Assembly: GCF_042651065.1 (NCBI RefSeq) | Contig: NZ_JBHSCH010000007.1 | Span: 1 to 64,000 of the forward strand | DNA from: Pseudoroseomonas aestuarii | GTDB taxonomy: Bacteria > Pseudomonadota > Alphaproteobacteria > Acetobacterales > Acetobacteraceae | Direction of reading: 5' to 3' | Length of the DNA stretch: 64,000 nt | Part shown: one piece after another, positions 43,302 through 51,596 of the stretch | Position numbering within the stretch: the first letter of the stretch is position 1 | How the letters are laid out: the number at the start of each line of letters is the position of its first letter | Program-made: the position numbers and the translations under genes | The notes under the pieces: generated by a model | Told to the model about the DNA's origin: nothing | The model's database searches: none | What the model saw: only the letters and a program-made list of their open reading frames with translations

Positions 43302-44737
43302 TGCACCCCGCCTTCCTGGTGCTGCTGCCCTTCCTGGGCGCGGTGGTGCTGGCCGCGATCCCCCGCCAGCCGGTGGCGGCGCTGGCCAATATCGGCTTCT
43401 CGGCCGGCGGCTTCCTGCTGGCGCTGGCGCTGCTCGCCCTGCCGCGCGAGGTCGAGGGGCTGCTGCATCTCGACGCGCTGAACCTGCCGCTGCTGCTGCT
43501 CTCGGGGCTGGTCGGCCTCACCACGGCGGTGTTCTCGGCCGCCACCCTGCCGGCGGAGGGCTTCGGCCCGCGCGCCGGGCGGGCCTACCACGCCGCCTTC
43601 CAGCTTTTCCTCGGCGCCAACCACCTGGCGCTGCTCTCCGACAATCTCGGCCTGATGTGGGTGGCGATCGAGCTGGCCACGCTGGCCAGCGTGCTGATGG
43701 TGGCGCTGCACCGCACCCCCGCCGCCATCGAGGCGGCCTGGAAGTTCCTGATGCTGTGCGGCGTCGGCATCGGGCTGGCGCTGTTCGGCACCATCGTGCT
43801 GGCGCTGGCGGCGCAGCCGCTCACCGGGGGTGGTGCCGCCTCCCTCTCCATCGCCGCCCTCGGCCGCGTGGCGCGGGAGGCCGATCCGGCGCTGATGACG
43901 CTCGCCTTCGTCTTCCTGCTGGTGGGCTACGGCACCAAGGCGGGGCTGGTGCCGCTGCATTCCTGGCTGCCCGATGCCCATGCCGAGGGGCCGATGGCCA
44001 TCTCGGCGGTGCTCTCCGGCCTGCTGCTGAACGCGGCGCTGCACGCCATCCTGCGCGCCAAGGCCATCGTGGCGCTGAACCCCGGGCCGCTGCCGCCCGG
44101 CGCGCTGATGGTGGCGATGGGCCTCGCCTCGCTGCTGCTGGCCGCCTTCGCGCTGTGGCGGCGGCGGGATGCGCGGCGCCTCTTCGCCTGGAGCAGCATC
44201 GAGCACATGGGCCTCGCCGCCTTCGCCTTCGGCCTGGGCGGGCCGGCGGCGATGGCGGGGCTGCTGCACATGCTCGGCCATTCGCTGGTCAAGAGCGCTC
44301 TGTTCTTCGCCCTTGGCCGCGCCATCGTGCTGAAGGGCGGGCAGCGCCTCGCCGCCATCGGTGGGCTGAACCTCTCCCATCCGGTGCTGGGCTGGACGCT
44401 GGCGCTCGCCATCCTCGCCACCGCCGGGCTGCCGCCCTTCTCCCTCTTCGCCAGCGAGTTCCTGATGGCGCAGCAGAGCGCGGCGCGGCTGCCCTGGCTG
44501 GCCCTGCCGCTCGGCCTCGGCCTGCTGGTGGCGGCGCTGGCGCTGCTGCGCACCCTGCAGGATCTCTGCTTCGGCCCGGCCACGGCCGACGCGCCCGGCG
44601 CCCCGCCGCCCGCGCTCGGCGAATGGGCGGTGCTGGCCCCGGCGCAGCTCCACCTGCTGCTGGCGCTGGCGCTGGGGATGGCGCTGCCCGCGCCGCTCGC
44701 CGCCCTGCTGGCCGAGGCCGCGAGGATCGCCGGATGA
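43298..44737 (+). CDS. hydrogenase-4-like antiporter-type subunit (HyfF / NuoN-type)
   Basis: 479 residues from the ATG at 43298 (a second ATG directly follows). Around 14 membrane helices. Channel residues: Glu in AIELATLASVLMVAL, Lys in GYGTKAGLVPLHSWLPDAHA, Lys in LGHSLVKSALFFALG. A helix with LLLNAALHAILRAK has Asn where some antiporter subunits have Lys, as in HyfF itself. With HyfB it gives the complex two proton-pumping modules. It overlaps the HyfE stop by four bases. Confidence 0.9.
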   Translation: MMHPAFLVLLPFLGAVVLAAIPRQPVAALANIGFSAGGFLLALALLALPREVEGLLHLDALNLPLLLLSGLVGLTTAVFSAATLPAEGFGPRAGRAYHAAFQLFLGANHLALLSDNLGLMWVAIELATLASVLMVALHRTPAAIEAAWKFLMLCGVGIGLALFGTIVLALAAQPLTGGGAASLSIAALGRVAREADPALMTLAFVFLLVGYGTKAGLVPLHSWLPDAHAEGPMAISAVLSGLLLNAALHAILRAKAIVALNPGPLPPGALMVAMGLASLLLAAFALWRRRDARRLFAWSSIEHMGLAAFAFGLGGPAAMAGLLHMLGHSLVKSALFFALGRAIVLKGGQRLAAIGGLNLSHPVLGWTLALAILATAGLPPFSLFASEFLMAQQSAARLPWLALPLGLGLLVAALALLRTLQDLCFGPATADAPGAPPPALGEWAVLAPAQLHLLLALALGMALPAPLAALLAEAARIAG

Positions 44738-44756
44738 CCCCCGCGAGGTTCGCGCC

Positions 44757-46262
44757 ATGAATGGCCCCGCCACCCGCCTGATCCAGTCCGGCACCCGCCG
44801 TTCGCCCTTGCGCTGGCGGCTGGACGAGGGCGGCTGGGCGGCGCTGCCCGCCGCGCTGCGGCAGGAGCCGGAGTTGGAGTTCCTGGGCCTGTGGGGCGAG
44901 GCCGAGCGGGTGCACGCCGCCTTCCGCCATGCCGGGGGCGGCCCGCCGCTGCTGGCCACGGCCGATGCCACGGGCGGCCGCTACGCCGCCCTCTCCCCCG
45001 CCCGCCCCGCCGCCAGCCGCTTCGAGCGCATGGTGGCCGATCTCTGGGGGCTGCGCGCCGAGGGGGCGGTGGATTCCCGCCCCTGGCTGGACCACGGCGT
45101 GTGGCCGCTCCACGCCCCGCTCGGCAAGTCGCCCAGCCCGCCGGTGGGCGAGCTGCCGCAGCCCGCCTTCCTGCCCGCCGAGGGGGAGGGGGTGCACCAG
45201 ATCCCGGTCGGGCCCGTGCATGCGGGCGTGATCGAGCCGGGGCATTTCCGCTTCCATGTGCAGGGCGAGACCATCGTCCGGCTGGAGACGCGGCTGGGCT
45301 ACGCGCACAAGGGCGTGCTGGGGCTGATGCGGGGCAAGTCGCCCCGGCTGGCGGCGCGGCTGGCGGCGCGGCTCTCGGGCGATTCCACCGTGGCGCATGC
45401 CTGGGCCTTCGCCGCCGCCGCCGAGGCCGCCACCGGCGTCACGCCGCCGCCGCGTGCCACCCTGCTGCGCGGCGTGATGGCGGAGCTGGAGCGCATCGCC
45501 AACCACCTCAACGATATCGGCTTCCTCTGCAACGACGCCGCCTTCGCCTGGCCGCATGCCCGCTGCGGCCTGCTGCGCGAGCGTGTGCTGCGCGCGGCGG
45601 ACGCCGCCTTCGGCCACCGGCTGATGATGGACCGCGTGGTGCCGGGCGGCGTCTCCATCGACATCGCGCCGAGCGGGCCGGAGGCGATCCTGGCCGCGCT
45701 GGCGGCGGTGGTGGCCGGGCTGCCGGCGCTGCGCCGCGCGATCGAAGGCCATGCCAGCCTGCAGGACCGGCTGGCCGGCACCGGCACGCTGCGCCCTGGC
45801 CTGGCGGCGGGCTTCGCCGCCGGCGGCTATGTCGGCCGCGCCTCGGGGCGGGATTTCGACGCGCGGCGGGACATGCCCTACGCGCCCTATGACCGCCTCG
45901 GCTTCACCGTGCCGCTGCGCCAGGCGGGCGATGTGGAGGCGCGGCTGCAGATCCGCCTCGACGAGCTGGCCGAGAGCCTGGCCATGGTGGCCGCCCTGCT
46001 GGCGCGGCTGGAGGCGGGCGAGACGCTGCTGCCCATTCCCGCCCGGGCGGGGGAGGGGGTCGGCGTGGTGGAGGGCTTCCGCGGCGAGGTGCTGTGCTGG
46101 ATGGCGCTGGACGAGGCGGGGCTGATCCGCGCCATCTTCCCGCGCGATCCCTCCTGGCTGCACTGGCCGCTGCTGGAGGCGGCGGTGGAGGGCGACATCG
46201 TGGCCGACTTCCCGCTCTGCAACAAATCCTTCAACGCCTCCTACAGCGGGGTGGACCTGTGA
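44757..46262 (+). CDS. hydrogenase-4-like large subunit (HyfG / NuoCD-type) lacking NiFe ligands
   Basis: 501 residues. The N-terminal 140 or so residues are NuoC-like and short; the rest is the NuoD / hydrogenase large-subunit fold. HFRFHVQGETIVRLE, LGYAHKGVLGLM and ELERIANHLNDIG are family segments. In group 4 hydrogenases the first Ni site reads RxCGxC; here it is RLSGDST, with Ser at about 207 and 210. The second site, DPCxxC, reads NASYSG at 493-498. All four Ni/Fe cysteines are gone, so the NiFe cluster cannot form. The His-rich quinone-type loop (GPVHAGVIEPGHF) remains. It may act like NuoD at a quinone-type site. Confidence 0.9.
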   Translation: MNGPATRLIQSGTRRSPLRWRLDEGGWAALPAALRQEPELEFLGLWGEAERVHAAFRHAGGGPPLLATADATGGRYAALSPARPAASRFERMVADLWGLRAEGAVDSRPWLDHGVWPLHAPLGKSPSPPVGELPQPAFLPAEGEGVHQIPVGPVHAGVIEPGHFRFHVQGETIVRLETRLGYAHKGVLGLMRGKSPRLAARLAARLSGDSTVAHAWAFAAAAEAATGVTPPPRATLLRGVMAELERIANHLNDIGFLCNDAAFAWPHARCGLLRERVLRAADAAFGHRLMMDRVVPGGVSIDIAPSGPEAILAALAAVVAGLPALRRAIEGHASLQDRLAGTGTLRPGLAAGFAAGGYVGRASGRDFDARRDMPYAPYDRLGFTVPLRQAGDVEARLQIRLDELAESLAMVAALLARLEAGETLLPIPARAGEGVGVVEGFRGEVLCWMALDEAGLIRAIFPRDPSWLHWPLLEAAVEGDIVADFPLCNKSFNASYSGVDL

Positions 46263-46288
46263 CCCCGCCCCGGCAGGGAGACTGACCG

Positions 46289-46951
46289 ATGCCCTGGCCA
46301 ATGCCCTGGCCCCGCCCGCTGCTCGCCGATCTGGCGCGCACCGTGTTCCGCCGCCCGCTGACCGACCCGCCGCCGGAGAGCACGCCCGAGATCGTCGCCG
46401 CCCTGGTGGAGCGGCTGGACGCCATGGCCCGCGGCCGCCTCGGCCGCAGCCTGGCGATCCGCCATGTCGATGCCGGCTCCTGCAATGGCTGCGAGCTGGA
46501 GGTGAACGCCCTCTCCGGCGTGGCCTACGACCTGGAGCGGTTCGGGCTGCGCTTCGTCGCCTCGCCGCGCCACGCCGATGTGCTGCTCGTCACCGGGCCG
46601 GCCGCGCGCAACATGAACGAGGCCCTGCTGCGCACCCATGCCGCCATGCCTGACCCGAAATGGGTGGTGGCGGTGGGCGACTGCGCGGTGGATGGCGGCG
46701 TGTTCCAGGGCAGCCCGGCGGTGGAGGAGGGCGGCGTCGGCCAGGTCGTGCCGGTGGACCTGCTGATCCCCGGCTGCCCGCCCAGCCCGACCCTGCTGCT
46801 GGAGGGGCTGCTGGCGCTGCTGGAGGCGGAGGTCTCGGCGCCGCCGCCGGTGCTGCCGCCGCGGCCCGTGGAGCCGTCCCTGGAGGACTGGGCGCAGCCG
46901 CAGCCCAGGGACCCGGCGCAGGACCTTGCCTGGAAGCAGGACCCCACCTGA
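46289..46951 (+). CDS. hydrogenase-4-like small subunit (HyfI / NuoB-type)
   Basis: 220 residues. It carries all four cysteines of the proximal [4Fe-4S] cluster (N2 in complex I): Cys65 and Cys68 in AGSCNGCELEV, Cys132 in GDCAVDGG and Cys163 in PGCPPSP. The N-terminus reads MPWPMPWP from a tandemly duplicated start region; the second ATG is at 46301. The C-terminal tail is Pro/Gln-rich. It is last in the operon. No ferredoxin-type subunit, formate dehydrogenase or hydrogenase maturation gene follows. Confidence 0.9.
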   Translation: MPWPMPWPRPLLADLARTVFRRPLTDPPPESTPEIVAALVERLDAMARGRLGRSLAIRHVDAGSCNGCELEVNALSGVAYDLERFGLRFVASPRHADVLLVTGPAARNMNEALLRTHAAMPDPKWVVAVGDCAVDGGVFQGSPAVEEGGVGQVVPVDLLIPGCPPSPTLLLEGLLALLEAEVSAPPPVLPPRPVEPSLEDWAQPQPRDPAQDLAWKQDPT

Positions 46952-46985
46952 AAAAATGGGCCGGCCGGACGAGCCGGCCGGCCCA
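46951..46985 (-). terminator. minus-strand terminator after the small basic secreted protein
   Basis: TGGGCCGGCCGG (46957-46968) and its complement (46974-46985) form a 12-bp stem with a 5-base loop. On the minus strand it is followed by six T's (AAAAAA at 46951-46956 on the plus strand). It serves the minus-strand gene ending at 47067. Confidence 0.8.
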
Positions 46986-47066
46986 ACAGCCGGCCCCCGG
47001 AAGGGCTGGCTGATCGGACGGCGGCCTGCCGGGAAATAAGGCCGCCGCCGAATCCGGGCGCCCTGC

Positions 47067-47336
47067 TCAGCCGGCCGTGCGGGCGGCGCGGCGGGCGCGG
47101 GTGGCGTGCTGGCGCTGGCTGCGCTTGGCGGCGCTGGCGTGCTGGCGCTGGCGGGTGGTGCTCCGCGCGCTGTGGCGGCGGGTGTGCTGGCGCGCCGCCG
47201 CCGGCTGCGCCTGGGTGCCTGCCGTGACGGCCTGGCCACGCGGGGCGCGGGCCTCGGCGGTGTTGGAAAGGGCAGTCAGGGCCAGCGGTGCGGCCAGGGC
47301 GAAGGCCGCGAGCAGGAGGCGGAACGAGCGGAGCAT
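47067..47336 (-). CDS. small basic exported protein, 89 aa
   Basis: Signal peptide to about residue 29 (FRLLLAAFALAAPLALTA, then NTAEARA). The mature part is extremely basic, built of irregular units rich in RQH, TRR and AKRS. It has no recognised domain. It could bind nucleic acid, phosphate polymers or cell-surface anions. A minus-strand terminator follows its stop. A similar Arg/Ala/Gln-rich exported protein is at 58684. Confidence 0.55.
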   Translation of the reverse strand: MLRSFRLLLAAFALAAPLALTALSNTAEARAPRGQAVTAGTQAQPAAARQHTRRHSARSTTRQRQHASAAKRSQRQHATRARRAARTAG

Positions 47337-47449
47337 TGCGGTGGATTCCTGATGGCGAGGGAAGCACGCCCCTCAGCCAACAGGCTGCGCAAGCTGGCCT
47401 CTCGCCAGGATGGGCCGGCGCTGAATTCACCGTAATGAAGTGTTTGCCT

Positions 47450-47881
47450 TCAGAGCAGGCAGAGCAGCTGCAACTCGCGCCGCAGCGCCTCGGGCAGGGC
47501 GGCGATGCCGTCATCCGCCGCGCCGTCGGGGCGGGCGGCGATGTCGGGCGGCGCGGCCTCGGGCGCCAGGTAGCGCCAGCCCTGGAAGGCCTTCACCGGC
47601 CGTGCCGCCACCGCCACCAGCGCCGGGTCCAGCACCAGGGCGGCGTACGCCGTGCCGTCCTCCGCCGCCTCGGTGCGGATGTCGAGGATACGCTGGCGGA
47701 CGCAGGCGAAGCCGGCCACCACCCAGTAGAGCGAGCCGCCCGCCAGCACCTCCTCCGCCCGCTTGGGCTGCATGCGGGTGAGGTGGCGGAGCGGCGGGTC
47801 GAGGACGGCGCGCCGCTCCTGCGCGGCGCGGAGGGAGGCCACGTCGCGCGGGCCGACGCAGAGCTTGATGATGTGCAGCAC
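47450..47881 (-). CDS. DUF1489 family protein
   Basis: 143 residues from a GTG at 47881, giving VLHIIKLCVGPRDVASL, the usual N-terminus. Conserved blocks TRMQPKRAEEVLAGGSLYWV, RQRILDIRTE and KAFQGWRYLAPEAAPPDI identify DUF1489, nearly confined to alphaproteobacteria. Function unknown. No neighbour on the same strand suggests a role. Confidence 0.88.
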   Translation of the reverse strand: MLHIIKLCVGPRDVASLRAAQERRAVLDPPLRHLTRMQPKRAEEVLAGGSLYWVVAGFACVRQRILDIRTEAAEDGTAYAALVLDPALVAVAARPVKAFQGWRYLAPEAAPPDIAARPDGAADDGIAALPEALRRELQLLCLL

Positions 47882-48046
47882 GCCGCCTGATCTACGCCCC
47901 CCGCGCCGCGCCGCAAGGGGGGTCGATCGTGGTGCTTCCTTTGTGTGGCGCGCTGCGGCACGCTGCTCCCCGGCCACACCCGGCGGCATGATCGGGGCCG
48001 GGCCAGGACGGCGGCCGCGGCCGCCGCGGACAGGGAAGGAAGACCG

Positions 48047-49042
48047 ATGCAACGACGCGAGATGCTCTTCGCCGGCGCGCTGGCGGCCACGCTGCCGGTG
48101 CTGGCGCCACGCCTGGCGGCGGCGCAGCCCAAGCAGGCCGGCTGGCCGCGCGCGCTCACTATGGGCACGGCGGCGCCGGGCGGCACCTACGCGCTCTACG
48201 GCCCGGCCTGGGGGCAGATGGCGCAGGCGGCGACGGGGGTCGCCATCTCCTACCGGACCACCCAGGGACCGAACCAGAACATCCTGCTGGTGGAGCGCAA
48301 GGAGGTGGAGATCGCCATGACCACCATGGGCGTGGCGCTGCAGGCCTGGGAGGGCAAGGGCGATTGGACCCAGGGCAAGCAGTTCCGCGAGATCCGCGCG
48401 CTGTTCCCGATGTATGACACGCCCTTCCACGGCATCGCGCTGAAGCGCAGCGGCATCACCCGCTTCGCGCAGCTGGAGGGCAAGAACATCGGCGTCGGCC
48501 CGCGCGGGGGCACGCCCGGCACCTACTTCCCCATCATCATGAACACGCTGGGCTACAAGCCGGGGGCGGTGCGCTACGGCTCCGGCTCCGACATGGCGGG
48601 GCAGCTGCAGGACGGGCTGCTGGATGCCTACCTCTTCGCCTCCGGCATCCCCGTGCCCTCCTTCAGCGAGGCCGAGACCCAGGGCGATGTGGTGTTCCTC
48701 GACTTCACCGAGGCGGAGGTGGCGAAGCTGACGGCGGCGCTGCCCGAGCTCTCCCCCGGCACCATCCCGGCCAGCACCTACCGCACCGCCGGGCGCGATC
48801 TGCGGGTGGTCGGCATGTTCAACTTCGCCATCGCGCATCGCAGCCTGGACGAGGGCCTGGTCTATGCCATCGTCAAGGCGGTGATGGACGGCAACGCGCA
48901 GCTGGTGCAGGCGATCGCGGCGGCGCGCGAGACGGTGCCGGCCAATGCCGCCAAGAACGGCTTCCTGCCCTTCCATCCCGGCGCGGCGCGCTACTTCCGC
49001 GAGAAGGGCATCAACCTGCCGGACAAGCTCGTGGCAGCCTGA
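48047..49042 (+). CDS. TAXI-family TRAP-type solute-binding protein
   Basis: 331 residues from an ATG preceded by AGGGAAGGA. The twin-arginine-like signal MQRREMLFAGALAATLPVLA exports it. The mature part has LTMGTAAPGGTYALYGPAWG, LVERKEVEIAMTTMGVAL and LEGKNIGVGPRGGTPGTYFP, matching TAXI (TRAP-associated extracytoplasmic immunogenic) proteins, which bind amino acids or carboxylates. No TRAP permease gene is nearby, so it must use a remote one or act as a sensor. Confidence 0.9.
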   Translation: MQRREMLFAGALAATLPVLAPRLAAAQPKQAGWPRALTMGTAAPGGTYALYGPAWGQMAQAATGVAISYRTTQGPNQNILLVERKEVEIAMTTMGVALQAWEGKGDWTQGKQFREIRALFPMYDTPFHGIALKRSGITRFAQLEGKNIGVGPRGGTPGTYFPIIMNTLGYKPGAVRYGSGSDMAGQLQDGLLDAYLFASGIPVPSFSEAETQGDVVFLDFTEAEVAKLTAALPELSPGTIPASTYRTAGRDLRVVGMFNFAIAHRSLDEGLVYAIVKAVMDGNAQLVQAIAAARETVPANAAKNGFLPFHPGAARYFREKGINLPDKLVAA

Positions 49043-49159
49043 GGGCGGCGGCACGGCGCGGCGGGGGAGGGCGGGCGGCGGGCTGAAACAGTGGCGTTTC
49101 ACAAGGCCTTAAGCCTGGCGGGGCATTCTGCGGCCGAACCAGACGCTGGAGGGCCGCCA

Positions 49160-51469
49160 ATGCGCATACTGCTGAACCTGCCCGTCGCACAGAAGCTGCT
49201 CCTTTCGGCTCTGTTGGCGATTGGCCTGCTGGGGCTGCTGGTGGCCCGCAGTGATGCGGGGCTGTCCGCCGTGGCGCAGGAAAGCCAGACGCTCAAAGTC
49301 GCCGCCGAGGCCGATGCCGCGTTGCGGGAGGTGCGTTTCGCGCTGGCGCGTGCGGGAATCGCCACCCGCAGCGCCATCGCCGCGCAGTCGCCCGCAGCCG
49401 TGGAGGGGGCCACGCGGGAGCTGGAGCAGTGGCTCGCCGAGGCGCGCCGCCTGCTGAGCCAGGGCGGCCAGGGCGACCCGAAGAGGGCCGAGGCGCAGAT
49501 GCTGCTGGAGCGCTACCAGACCCTGGCCATGGAGCTGGCGCGGCTGCGCCGGGATTTGCTGGAGGCGCGCGACCAGCAGCTTTTCCCCGCCTTCCGCGCC
49601 TATGGCAGGCAGTTGGAGCCCGCCCTCGGCATGGTCGAGTACGCGGCCCTGCCGGGGGAGGAGCGCGGCGCGCTGCGCGACCGCCTGCAGTCTCTCCACA
49701 TGGCGGCCGGCGAACTGCGCAACGCCGTGCAGCACCACCTGATCACCGACGAGGACGCGCCGCTGCAGCGGATGCGGCAGGCCGTGGCGCAGATCGAGGC
49801 GCACCGGCAAGGGCTTGAGCGTAGCCTGCCCGGCCTGCGCGATGCGGGGCTGGCGGCGGATCTGCGGCAGCTTTCCGGCCTGACGGAGCGCATGGGAACC
49901 CTGGCCGCGGATGTGGCGGCGCTGAATCTGCGCCGGCAGGCCATGGTGCAGGAGGCGGTGGCGGTGCGCGTCTCGATCGACCGCCAGATGGACGGGCTGA
50001 GCGAGGCACTGGCCGCCACGGCGCGGCGCACCGAGGTGGCGCTGCAGGAGGATCTCCTGTCGCTGCGGCAGGGCGGGCAGTGGACCGGCGGCGCCGTGGT
50101 GCTGGTGCTTCTGCTCTCGGCCTGGGGGATGGGCCGGCTGGTGGGGGCGCCGATGCGGCGGCTGGCGGCGGCGCTGGGGCGGATCACCGCCGGGGAGGCG
50201 GCGCAGCCCGTGCCGGAGCAGCACCGGCGGGACGAGATCGGCGCCATCGCCTCGGCGGCCGAGGCGCTGCGCGTCCACATGCGGCAATCCTACCTCCAGA
50301 AGCAGATGATGGAGCAGCTGCCGATCGCCATCGTCACCGCCGATCCGCGCGACGATTTCCGCATCAACTACATGAACGCGGCGATGCGCGGGGTGCTCAA
50401 GGACCGCATCGCCCACCTCCTGCCCTGCCGGCCGGAGGAGGTGCTGGGCAAGAGCTTCGACATCTTCCACCGCGACCCGGCCCGCCAGCGCGCCCTGATG
50501 GCCGATGGCTCGCGCCTGCCCTACCGCGCCCGCATCACCGCGGGCGGCGAGACGATGGAGCTCAATGTCAGCGCCATCCGCGACCCTTCCGGCGCCTATG
50601 TCGGGCCGATGCTGGTCTGGACCATGGTGACCGAGCAGGCCCGGCTGGCCGACACCTTCGAGGCCGACGTCAAATCGGTGGTGGAGACCTTCGTCACCCG
50701 GGCCGGGGAGATGCAGGAGGCGGCCGGCCGGCTCACCGCCACCGCCCGCCAGTCGCAGGAGGAGGCCAGCACCGTGGCCGACGCGGCCAGCCGCGCCAAC
50801 TCGGACGTTCAGGCGGTGGCGGCGGCGGCGGAGGAGATGGCGGCCTCGATCGTCGAGATCACCCGGCGGGTTTCCGAGGCGGCGGGGGTGACGCAGCAGG
50901 CGGTGGCCGAGGCGCAGGCCACCGACGCCACCATGCGCAGCCTGACCGAGGCGGCGGCGCGCATCGGCGACGTGGTGAAGCTGATCGGCGACATCGCCGG
51001 GCAGACCAACCTGCTGGCGCTGAATGCCACGATCGAGGCGGCGCGGGCGGGGGAGGCGGGCAAGGGCTTCGCCGTGGTGGCGTCCGAGGTGAAGAACCTA
51101 GCCGGGCAGACCGCCCGCGCCACCGAGGAGATCAGCAGCCAGATCGCCGAGATGCAGGCCGCCACCAGCCGCGCGGTGGAGGCGATCCGCGGCATCGGCA
51201 GCACGGTGGAACGGACCAACGGCATCGCCACCGCCATTGCCGCCGCGGTGGAGGAGCAGGGGGCGGCGACGCAGGAGATCGCGCGTGCCGCCGCGCAGGT
51301 GGCGGAGGCCACCGGCACCGTCAGCTCCCGCATCGGGAGCGTGCGGATGGCGGCGGCGGAGACCGGCGGCTCGGCCGGGCATGTGCTGGAGGCGGCGCGC
51401 GAGCTGTCCGGCCAGGCCAGCGCCCTGCGCAGCCGCTCCGACAGCTTCCTGCAGGCGGTGCGGGCCTGA
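49160..51469 (+). CDS. methyl-accepting chemotaxis protein with HAMP and PAS domains
   Basis: 769 residues from the ATG at 49160 after GGAGGGCC. First membrane helix about 9-28, then a large helical periplasmic sensor (about 35-310), second helix about 315-335, a HAMP domain (about 340-385) and a cytoplasmic PAS domain (about 390-495, EQLPIAIVTADPRDD). The MCP signalling domain (about 515-760) has the conserved tip GQTNLLALNATIEAARAGE. It controls motility or another Che pathway. No che gene is nearby. Confidence 0.93.
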   Translation: MRILLNLPVAQKLLLSALLAIGLLGLLVARSDAGLSAVAQESQTLKVAAEADAALREVRFALARAGIATRSAIAAQSPAAVEGATRELEQWLAEARRLLSQGGQGDPKRAEAQMLLERYQTLAMELARLRRDLLEARDQQLFPAFRAYGRQLEPALGMVEYAALPGEERGALRDRLQSLHMAAGELRNAVQHHLITDEDAPLQRMRQAVAQIEAHRQGLERSLPGLRDAGLAADLRQLSGLTERMGTLAADVAALNLRRQAMVQEAVAVRVSIDRQMDGLSEALAATARRTEVALQEDLLSLRQGGQWTGGAVVLVLLLSAWGMGRLVGAPMRRLAAALGRITAGEAAQPVPEQHRRDEIGAIASAAEALRVHMRQSYLQKQMMEQLPIAIVTADPRDDFRINYMNAAMRGVLKDRIAHLLPCRPEEVLGKSFDIFHRDPARQRALMADGSRLPYRARITAGGETMELNVSAIRDPSGAYVGPMLVWTMVTEQARLADTFEADVKSVVETFVTRAGEMQEAAGRLTATARQSQEEASTVADAASRANSDVQAVAAAAEEMAASIVEITRRVSEAAGVTQQAVAEAQATDATMRSLTEAAARIGDVVKLIGDIAGQTNLLALNATIEAARAGEAGKGFAVVASEVKNLAGQTARATEEISSQIAEMQAATSRAVEAIRGIGSTVERTNGIATAIAAAVEEQGAATQEIARAAAQVAEATGTVSSRIGSVRMAAAETGGSAGHVLEAARELSGQASALRSRSDSFLQAVRA

Positions 51470-51596
51470 GCGGGGCAGGGCGCGCGCGGGAAGGCGGGTG
51501 CAAAACAGTTGCGCCGCCCCGCGCGCCGGCGCTAAGCCAGCCCGCTTTTTCGCCCGCGAACGATTGCAGGGCACCGATTTCAGGGGGATGGACACC

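Noticed and set aside
39610..46951. Calling the cluster a functional [NiFe] hydrogenase or formate hydrogenlyase
   Set aside because: All four NiFe-binding cysteines are replaced, and no maturation or formate dehydrogenase genes are present.
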